Source of the DNA: JBJHBY01 sp050485745
GTDB taxonomy: Bacteria > Pseudomonadota > Gammaproteobacteria > Pseudomonadales > CAMLJR01
Assembly: GCA_050485745.1 (NCBI GenBank)
Contig: JBJHBY010000080.1
Coordinates: 1 to 13,751 of the forward strand
Direction: 5' to 3'
DNA: 13,751 bases
Shown: positions 1 to 6,366 of the stretch, in pieces
Layout of the letters: each line of letters opens with the position of its first letter
How positions within the stretch are numbered: position 1 is the stretch's first letter
Notes under the pieces: generated by a model
Databases searched by the model: none
Told to the model about the DNA's origin: nothing
The model's input: the letters and a program-made list of their open reading frames with translations, nothing else
Translations under genes and position numbers: made by a program

Positions 1-680
1 GTGTGGACGAGGTAGTCCTGATTCTGCTGCCCCCGGGAGAACCAGTGTGTCCAGTCGCCATTCAGCTCGAAGGAGAAGGAGTAGAAGTGGCTCGGTGTAT
101 CCACAGCGAGGCCAGGGTAGCGGGTGTGGTACCAGGTGCCGCCCACCTCCGGGTTCTTCTCGACGATGTCATAGTCATAACCGGCCTCGGCAAAGCGCAC
201 CCCGGCATTGATACCGGTCAATCCGGCGCCGATCACCAGAATGCGAAAGCCCGGTGGGGACGCCTCGCGACGCGGTGCATCCTGGCCGGGCAGGCGCGTA
301 AAGCCGGACTGCTCCAGCACCAGAGGCACGAACTCGTCCGCCACCGGCTCGCCCACATAGACACTCATCAGCCGCTGCATTTCGGCTGTATCCGGCTGGC
401 GGCCCGGCACCGGAGGCTCCCGGGTCAGCAGCTCGTAAAGGCGCTCGCGCAGCTCAGCCTGCAAGGGCTCCGGCACACTCGCACCACCCTCCATCAGCGG
501 CCGGATGTGCGGCGCGAAGCGCTCAAGCAGGTCGTTGCCTCCCGCCAGATGCGAGTAAACCATCAGCAGGGTGGGGCTGTCGGCCTCGGCCAGCGCCTCA
601 CGCAGCCTTGCCCGGTCACGGATGGGCAGGACATCATCAGCACGATTGGCGGTGGATCGGACCTGCGGGATACTGCTCAT
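1..680 (-). CDS. Baeyer-Villiger-type flavin monooxygenase, N-terminal part (3' end off window)
   Basis: Only the first 226 codons are present. Residues 147-160 read RILVIGAGLTGINAG-like, a GxGxxG FAD-binding Rossmann motif, and residues 180-190 are GGTWYHTRYPG, followed by an acidic residue and an SHFYSFSF stretch. This pairing is typical of type I Baeyer-Villiger monooxygenases, which use NADPH, FAD and O2 to turn ketones into esters or lactones in the cytoplasm. About 145 residues precede the FAD motif, where the shorter cyclohexanone-type enzymes have about 10-20; such an extension is known in 4-hydroxyacetophenone monooxygenase (HapE) and relatives. The ATG at 680 is preceded by GAGGTGAGC, a good ribosome binding site. 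The gene diverges from the amidohydrolase at 850. The NADPH site and BVMO fingerprint lie outside the window, so a general flavin monooxygenase is still possible. Substrate unknown. Confidence 0.85.
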   Translation of the reverse strand, partial: MSSIPQVRSTANRADDVLPIRDRARLREALAEADSPTLLMVYSHLAGGNDLLERFAPHIRPLMEGGASVPEPLQAELRERLYELLTREPPVPGRQPDTAEMQRLMSVYVGEPVADEFVPLVLEQSGFTRLPGQDAPRREASPPGFRILVIGAGLTGINAGVRFAEAGYDYDIVEKNPEVGGTWYHTRYPGLAVDTPSHFYSFSFELNGDWTHWFSRGQQNQDYLVH

Positions 681-719
681 GCTCACCTCGTTGATTGTGC
701 CCGGCTTGCCTGGCAATCC

Positions 720-750
720 GGAGATCTGGAGATCTGGAGATCTGGAGATC
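720..750. repeat. 8-bp tandem repeat (GGAGATCT), about 3.9 copies
   Basis: Thirty-one bases repeat exactly with period 8. The unit contains the palindrome AGATCT. The array sits between the monooxygenase start (680) and the AT-rich palindrome at 784-804, so it would lie in the monooxygenase leader if transcription starts in the AT-rich block. Copy number can change by replication slippage in such arrays; whether that matters here is unknown. Confidence 0.9.
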
Positions 751-783
751 CGCCACCCTTTGCCGGCCAGGGGTTTTAATTTA

Positions 784-805
784 TATTTATATTATATATA
801 AATAA
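784..805 (+). promoter_or_regulatory. AT-rich palindrome in divergent promoter region (element A)
   Basis: Positions 784-804 form a dyad with 9-bp arms (TATTTATAT / ATATAAATA) around a 3-bp centre, inside an almost pure A/T block in otherwise GC-rich DNA. It lies 45 bp before the amidohydrolase ATG and about 104 bp before the divergent monooxygenase ATG, so it could hold promoters or an operator for both. Bases 788-805 match elements B (4840-4857) and C (6212-6229) at many positions. No clean -35 hexamer is visible. Confidence 0.5.
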
Positions 806-849
806 ACGGCTGCCGAAACCCCGGACCACCCCTTGAAGGAGGTACCGCC

Positions 850-2074
850 ATGCAAGCACTCAACGGCAGGATCCAGCAGGCACTGGGCATCGACCCGGGC
901 ACCCCGGTCATCGATGTCGACGCCCATTTCGAACCCGGGGATGACTGGCTCGCGCCCTATCCGGAACTGGCGCGGCGATTGCCAGCCCTGAACCCGGGCC
1001 AACTCGCGGTCAACACCATCTGTGGCGACCTGCTGCACGACGTGCCCGAATCCCGGCGCCCGCCACTGCAGGAACTGATTCCCCCGGGCATGGCCATCCT
1101 CTACGGTCAGGAGAAGGCCGGCGAGGCCGAGCGGCGCAAGGCNNNNNNNNNNGTTCCAGGAAGCCAATGCCCGGGCGCGGGTGCAGTGGCTGGATGAGCA
1201 GGGCATTCACCTTCAGCATGTGATCTGCCTGTCCGGCATCGCCTATTGCAACGACATTGCCGACGCCGGTCTGCGCCAGGAGGTCACCGCAACCGCCAAC
1301 AACTGGCTGGCCGATACCTGCGCGGAAGGCCATGGTCGCCTGCTGCCCATCCCAGCGCTGGACTACACCGACCTGAAGTGGGCGGCCACGGAGCTGGAGC
1401 GGATGCGCAAGCGCGGCGCCCGTATCTTCCTGATCCCCGCCTACCCCGTAAATGGCATCCCACCGATGCACCCCGACTGGGACCTGATCTGGGACACCGC
1501 CACCCGCAACGGCATGGAGCCAATGCTGCACACCGGCTTCGAGCATATGCGCTTCGACGCGGGCTGGGCCAATACCGGGGGCGACACCGTGCTGCTGCGC
1601 ATGCTGGGCGGCGCCCATCGCCATGTCGCGCCGACCACGCTACTGAACGCCATGGTCTACGGTGGGGTGTTCGAGCGCTTCCCCACGCTGACGGTGCTGC
1701 TGGCCGAAGTCGGCACCGGCTGGCTGCCCTTCATGTATCGCGAGATCGACGATCGGGTGTCGCCAGTGGCGGAGTTGTTCCTGGGCAAGAGCACACTGAA
1801 GCTCAAGCCCAGCGAATACCTGGCACGCAACGTCAAGGCCACCCCCCTGGCCGGCGGCAACGACAGCCCGCTGCCGCGCATCATGGAGGACCTGCCCGAG
1901 GAGATGCTGGTGTTCTCTTCGGACTTCCCCCACTTCGAGGGCTTCACCGATCCGGCCGGGCACTATGCCGAACTGCTGCGACCCCTGTCGGGCCCGGCCC
2001 GACAAGCGTTTCTCGGCGGCACCATGGCCCGCGTCTTCAGCGACATGGGCCAGCCCTTGCAACCAGCCGCCTGA
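850..2074 (+). CDS. Metal-dependent amidohydrolase (amidohydrolase 2 / ACMSD-like family), broken by an N gap
   Basis: The ATG at 850 follows a strong AAGGAGGT site at 836-843, spacing 6. The N-terminal segment (850-1142) has VIDVDAHFEP at residues 20-29, the metal-binding D/H motif of the first strand. After the gap the second segment (from 1154) carries MLHTGF, a LAEVGTGWLPFMYREIDD stretch and FSSDFPH, the late Asp-His motif of this TIM-barrel family. Members hydrolyse or decarboxylate with a divalent metal; the exact reaction is not predictable. The two halves lie in different frames only because the ten Ns are a placeholder of arbitrary length; both flanks read as one continuous protein of about 408 residues, so I call it intact. 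Neighbouring monooxygenase and receptors suggest a catabolic step. Confidence 0.85.
1143..1152. other. Assembly gap (10 Ns)
   Basis: Ten undetermined bases inside the amidohydrolase gene. The frame differs by one base across the gap, which shows that ten is not the true distance. Probably a fixed-length scaffolding spacer. Confidence 0.98.
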
Positions 2075-2078
2075 AGGC

Positions 2079-2108
2079 AGCCGGCCAGGAACCCTGGCCG
2101 GCTTGTTG
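2079..2108 (+). terminator. Hairpin between convergent genes, likely terminator
   Basis: Perfect 11-bp arms (2079-2089 AGCCGGCCAGG and 2093-2103) with a 3-base loop, starting five bases after the amidohydrolase stop and followed by a short TTGTT tract. The U tract is short, so termination efficiency is uncertain. The same stem could serve the convergent receptor gene ending at 2138. Confidence 0.7.
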
Positions 2109-2137
2109 CGACGGGCACTCTACCCTCCTGTCGCGCG

Positions 2138-4810
2138 CTATTGCGCACCGAAGCGATAGCGCAGGGACAGACCATACATGCGCGGCTCGCCGTACACCGA
2201 GTTGGTGAAGCCCGTGGACTGCAGCAGCCCCACGTACTCATTCACCCGGTAGGTCTTGTTGGTGGCATTGGTGACAAAAGCCCGGGCATCCAGGGTGGAG
2301 CCGAGAATATTGTTCCACTCCATCGACAGATTGAGCAGGGTGTAGCCCCCGGTCCAGGAACGCGGATCCTCCTGCGGCGATGTGGTCGCCGAGGAGTACA
2401 TCCGGCCCTGGTGGTTGAGGCTGCCAAAGAACACCAGCTCACCCAGGTTGGACGGCAGCATCTGCGTATAACGGGCATTCAGCGCCGCGATATGCTTGGG
2501 CGTATTCTGGAACGGGATGCAGGAATAGTCGGCAGTAACCGGCTCCATTCCCGGGGAGGGCACGATCAGCGGGCCCGAGCAGGGATAGACCTCGGTGCCC
2601 TGGCGCAGCGGATCCGGCTGCACCACCAGGTCGTACTTCTTGTACTTGGCATCCGTATAGGAGTAGGCCAGGGACAGCTCCAGGCGGTCGATGGGCAGAA
2701 TGGTCAGCTCGACCTCAGCGCCGCGGATCTGCGCCTTGTCCGCATTGAAAGTCACCGCCCCCTGATCCAGGCAGGAGGTGCTGGCGGAGAAGTCCTCCCC
2801 GTTCGGCCCTTCGCATACAAAACCACCCGAACCATCGGGCACGAACGACCCGATGGGCGCGTTGTCCCCAGCGGCCCGCTGCATATCCTCATAATCGAGG
2901 TGGTACAGGTTGGCATTCAGGCGCACCGGCATGTCGCCGATGGCAAAGTCCGTTTTGATACCAACCTCATAGCTGGTCACGAACTCAGGGTCCGAAGTCA
3001 GCTGACGCGGCGCGGCGTAATTGAAGGCACCGGCCTTGTAGCCCCGGGTTACCTTGCCGTAGAGCAGAACGTCGTCGCTCATCTGGTAGTCGAGGCCGAC
3101 ATTCCAGGTCCACTCCTTCGAACGCAGTTTGGCCGTGCGCGCAGGCGTCACGTAGTCGTTGGCCCCCGGGCCGAAATATTCGCGGTCGGAGAAAAAGTTC
3201 GGGGCAAACCGTGAGCCCTTGGTCTCATCATCGGTATGACGCACGCCCAGCGTCAGACGAAAACGATCAAGATTCTCGTGCAACAGCGACAGGTCGAAGG
3301 TGGTCTGGCCATAGAACGCCAGGGAGGTGATATCCAGCTCGTAAAACGCGCCGGGATTCAGGGACGCCCCGTTGAAAGAGCCCGTACCCTGCAGGCCCTC
3401 GGGCTCGACCTTGGCGTAATAGGCGCCCACGACGTAGTCCATACCGCCCTCCAGCGCATCGCCCTGGAGCTGCAGCTCGAAGGTGGTCTGGCTGGAGTCA
3501 GAGATATTGCCGCTGCTGCCCGATCCGCCAAACGGGTTGTCTTCCACACCGTCCGGGATGTAGGGGGGTATCTGCCCCAGAATCGGCAGGATCGATCCAT
3601 CCAGATCCCAATCGTAATTCAGTTTGAGAGTCTGATAGCTGACAATATTGCGCAACTGCAGGTGATCCGTCATCTGCCAGGACAGGGTGTTGATAAAGGC
3701 ATCCGCCTCGATACGGGTGAACTGATCGTGATTCATCGCCGTGCGGCGTGGCCCCAGGGCGCGTTGCGCATCAAGAACCTGCTGGGCCACGGCCGGATTG
3801 AACAGATCGCCACCCATGACATTACCCGGAGCATAAGCCAGGTTCCCGGCAAGATTGCCAACATTGGCCCCCGGCCCGATACCACTGAGCACGAAGCCCG
3901 TGCCATTGTCCTCGGACTTGGAGCGAGTAAAGACAAAGTAATTCTCGACCGCGTCGATGGGGCGCCACAGCACACCGATACGCGCATGCCAGTAATCCTT
4001 GTTGTCATAGTCCTTGCCGGCAAAGCCGGCCGAGCGGGCAGACGGATCGAAAGCCCCGCACAGCGCTGCCGCCGTCGGCGCACAGACATCACTGAAGCCA
4101 TAGGGCCCCGGTCCGACATCCTTGGTGAAACCGTCACGCTCAACGTCCTTGTACGACAGACGCAACAGCAGGCGGTCATCCACCAGGGGCAGGTTGAGTA
4201 CGCCCTCGTATTCGCGGTTGTTGTAGTTGCCCACCTGCGCCTGGACGTAGCCATGCAGCTCTTCGGTGGGCCGGTTCGGCCCCAGCAAAACGGCGCCACC
4301 CGTGGTATTGCGCCCGAACAGGGTGCCCTGGGGGCCGCGCAGCACCTGCAGCGAGCCAAGATCGAAGAAGGTACCGGGGCCACCCTGGGTGGCAAGGATG
4401 CCGGACTGGATCAGGGGCACCTCGGCAAAGTAGTTCACCACCCCGACGGGCGACAGGTAAGTTGCCCCCTGACCACGGATGGTGATGACCTCGGCGCTGC
4501 GCGGATTGCCGGCGCTGGTCACGGTCAGGGAGGGCACCTTGCCCAGCAGGTCGAAGGCGCCGCTGATATTCTGCTGGCGCAGGCGCTCCGTATCCAGCGC
4601 CGTGATCGCCACTGGCACATCCTGGCTACTCTCTTCCCGGCGTTGCGCGGTGACCACGATTTCCTCAAGCATGCGCACGCTGCGCGCCGGAGCGTCCTCC
4701 TGCGCATGGACATAGTTGAGTGGTGCGCCCGATGCACAACCCAGGGCCGCTGCCCGGACTGCCAGCGCGATCAGCGCCTTGCGGCGCGGCATGAAGCGAG
4801 ATGACTGCAT
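2138..4810 (-). CDS. TonB-dependent outer membrane receptor 1 (890 aa)
   Basis: Residues 1-36 form a signal peptide (basic start, Ala/Leu-rich core, VHA cleavage site). A TonB box, EEIVVTAQRRE, lies at 49-59, followed by a plug domain that includes TIRGQG near 110-115 and the conserved LRGPQGTLFGRNTTGG at 157-172. The rest alternates as in a 22-strand beta barrel and ends in LRYRFGAQ. Such receptors import siderophores, vitamins, glycans or other large or scarce ligands using the TonB-ExbBD complex; this sequence does not name the ligand. Start: ATG 4810 has GGGGGT eight bases upstream, while the next ATG (4792) has no site. The gene lies 115 bp downstream of the MFS gene on the same strand and probably has its own promoter in AT-rich element B. 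Confidence 0.95.
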   Translation of the reverse strand: MQSSRFMPRRKALIALAVRAAALGCASGAPLNYVHAQEDAPARSVRMLEEIVVTAQRREESSQDVPVAITALDTERLRQQNISGAFDLLGKVPSLTVTSAGNPRSAEVITIRGQGATYLSPVGVVNYFAEVPLIQSGILATQGGPGTFFDLGSLQVLRGPQGTLFGRNTTGGAVLLGPNRPTEELHGYVQAQVGNYNNREYEGVLNLPLVDDRLLLRLSYKDVERDGFTKDVGPGPYGFSDVCAPTAAALCGAFDPSARSAGFAGKDYDNKDYWHARIGVLWRPIDAVENYFVFTRSKSEDNGTGFVLSGIGPGANVGNLAGNLAYAPGNVMGGDLFNPAVAQQVLDAQRALGPRRTAMNHDQFTRIEADAFINTLSWQMTDHLQLRNIVSYQTLKLNYDWDLDGSILPILGQIPPYIPDGVEDNPFGGSGSSGNISDSSQTTFELQLQGDALEGGMDYVVGAYYAKVEPEGLQGTGSFNGASLNPGAFYELDITSLAFYGQTTFDLSLLHENLDRFRLTLGVRHTDDETKGSRFAPNFFSDREYFGPGANDYVTPARTAKLRSKEWTWNVGLDYQMSDDVLLYGKVTRGYKAGAFNYAAPRQLTSDPEFVTSYEVGIKTDFAIGDMPVRLNANLYHLDYEDMQRAAGDNAPIGSFVPDGSGGFVCEGPNGEDFSASTSCLDQGAVTFNADKAQIRGAEVELTILPIDRLELSLAYSYTDAKYKKYDLVVQPDPLRQGTEVYPCSGPLIVPSPGMEPVTADYSCIPFQNTPKHIAALNARYTQMLPSNLGELVFFGSLNHQGRMYSSATTSPQEDPRSWTGGYTLLNLSMEWNNILGSTLDARAFVTNATNKTYRVNEYVGLLQSTGFTNSVYGEPRMYGLSLRYRFGAQ

Positions 4811-4839
4811 AGCACGTACCCCCGATCTTACGGTTATGT

Positions 4840-4857
4840 TTATTAATAAGTAATTTA
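4840..4857 (-). promoter_or_regulatory. AT-rich element B upstream of TonB receptor 1
   Basis: On the minus strand this reads TAAATTACTTATTAATAA and ends 29 bp before the receptor ATG. It agrees with element C (6212-6229, plus strand) at 15 of 18 positions, including ATTACTTAT, and both face their receptor gene in the same direction. It contains the palindrome TTATTAATAA. It may be a promoter or operator; there is no experimental support. Confidence 0.45.
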
Positions 4858-4925
4858 TAAATCAAAGCCGCCGCAAGGTAAACAAAATTTAATGCGGGGA
4901 CAAGTCACGCCGGCCGAACAGGCCA

Positions 4926-6212
4926 TCAGAGTCGATCGGGGGAGAAACCATCAGCCGACGTGCGCCAGAGGCTGTACACGATCCCCCCGAGGCCCAGTAC
5001 CAGCAGCAACAGCAGGGCGACCACACCGCCCCAGCCCCCGGCCTGCCACATCAGGCCGGAACCACTGCCGATCATGCTGGCACCGCTGTAAAAGGCACAG
5101 AGATAGAGGCCGGAGCCCAGCGCACGGGCGTGACGCACACTGCGCGTGACCCAGGCTCCAGCCATGGAATAAACCAGAAAATAACCGAGGGTAAACACCA
5201 CCAGGCCCGCCAGCAGCCAGGCGAGCCCGGACCCCAGCATCAGCAACAGACCAATGGCCAGGAGCAACACCCCCCAGGCCATCAGGCACGGCAGACCAAA
5301 GCGCGCAACCTGCCGCGTCGCCAGCATCGCCGTGGGCGGGCCCAGAAGAAACAGCACGAACACCGAGCCCGCCAACAGCGGCGACAGTGACAGGGGCGGC
5401 GCCAGCAACTGGTAACCGATGTAGTTGAACACGCTGATGAAGACCCCCATCAGCAGGAAGGCAAACACATACAGGCGCCGCAGCACAGGGGAGCGCAGGT
5501 GCGCCACCGCGTCCCGCCACAGGAGCTGCCGGCCGCCTCGCCCGGGCTGGAACCCCCGGGATGGCGGCAAGCGCCGGTGCAGGTACAGACACATCAGCAG
5601 GCCCAGGACACCCATCACCGCGAGGGCTACCCGCCAGGAAAAAACCTCCCCCAGCCATGCGGCCCCGACCCGGCCACCGAGTCCGCCAATGGCATTGCCG
5701 GCGATGGTATAGCCCACACCACGCGCGGCAGCCGCACCCCACTCCTCCGAGAGATAGGCCAGGGCAACCGCCGGCACGCCCGCCAGGGCACAGCCCGCCA
5801 GCACCCGCAGCACAACCAGTTGCCAGAACGGCCCCACCAGTGCGCAGGCCAGGGTCAACAGAGAGGCAAGCAGCAGCGCCACCAGCATGACACCGCGCCG
5901 CCCGACCCGATCAGACAACACACCAAAGGGGATCAGGCAGGCCGCCAGACCAAGGGTTGCGCCGGAAACAGCGGCACTCGCCGCGGCCGGGGACAGGCCG
6001 TAGGCCGCCGACAGCAGCGGCAACAGCGGTTGGGTGACATACAGCAGGGAGAACGTGGTGAAGCCCAGGGCAAACAGCGCCCACGCGGCAGCAGGCCCCG
6101 GCCCGCCCGCAACGGGCCCCGCATCATCCCGGACCTCGCCACCCACATCATCCCGCATCCGCACCACTGCAACACTCCGTGGAACAGTCCCACGCCAAAA
6201 CCCCGGGATCAT
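4926..6212 (-). CDS. MFS transporter (YnfM-like, 12-TM)
   Basis: A 428-residue, very hydrophobic protein with about twelve membrane spans. After a polar N-terminal stretch of about 42 residues, TM1 begins at about 43. The MFS signature loop GVLSDRVGRR lies at 97-106 between TM2 and TM3, and a longer hydrophilic loop near 220-240 separates the two six-helix halves. Overall wording (YVTQPLLPLLSAAYGLSP) is that of the YnfM/arabinose-efflux type group. Members are inner-membrane antiporters or symporters of small molecules; direction and substrate are not clear. Start is uncertain: ATG 6212 sits right at the AT-rich block with no ribosome binding site, and ATG 6158 (residue 19) is an alternative that still keeps all spans. 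It is followed on the same strand by receptor 1 and diverges from receptor 2. Confidence 0.9.
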   Translation of the reverse strand: MIPGFWRGTVPRSVAVVRMRDDVGGEVRDDAGPVAGGPGPAAAWALFALGFTTFSLLYVTQPLLPLLSAAYGLSPAAASAAVSGATLGLAACLIPFGVLSDRVGRRGVMLVALLLASLLTLACALVGPFWQLVVLRVLAGCALAGVPAVALAYLSEEWGAAAARGVGYTIAGNAIGGLGGRVGAAWLGEVFSWRVALAVMGVLGLLMCLYLHRRLPPSRGFQPGRGGRQLLWRDAVAHLRSPVLRRLYVFAFLLMGVFISVFNYIGYQLLAPPLSLSPLLAGSVFVLFLLGPPTAMLATRQVARFGLPCLMAWGVLLLAIGLLLMLGSGLAWLLAGLVVFTLGYFLVYSMAGAWVTRSVRHARALGSGLYLCAFYSGASMIGSGSGLMWQAGGWGGVVALLLLLVLGLGGIVYSLWRTSADGFSPDRL

Positions 6213-6250
6213 ATATTACTTATAGATAATTTTAATATAAAATAATACTA
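6212..6250 (+). promoter_or_regulatory. AT-rich divergent control region with element C
   Basis: Bases 6212-6229 read TATATTACTTATAGATAA and resemble elements A and B. Next to it, 6228-6248 is an imperfect dyad with ATTTTA / TAAAAT inner arms around an ATA centre. The block abuts the MFS start (minus) and lies about 120-150 bp before receptor 2 (plus), so it probably carries promoters for both. A GATAAT at 6225-6230 could be a -10 on the plus strand, but no -35 is evident. Confidence 0.5.
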
Positions 6251-6366
6251 ATCGGACGCAGCGCAGGCACTCAAAAGCGTGTCCGGGGGCCTATCCCGCG
6301 ATGCAAGGACGCTGGCATACGGGCCCACAGCAAGAACCACACAAAAGACTGGAAGGAGACCCCTGC

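Noticed and set aside
850..2074. Amidohydrolase as a frameshifted pseudogene
   Set aside because: The frame change coincides exactly with the N run, so it is best explained by unknown gap length.
2141..4804. Two long plus-strand reading frames (2141-3214 and 3236-4804)
   Set aside because: They lie antisense to TonB receptor 1, show no recognisable domain and arise from GC-rich codon bias; the minus-strand gene has signal peptide, TonB box and plug motifs.
6301..6366. Start of TonB receptor 2 at 6301
   Set aside because: It would place 22 polar residues before a typical signal peptide; the ATG at 6367 follows AAGGAGA.
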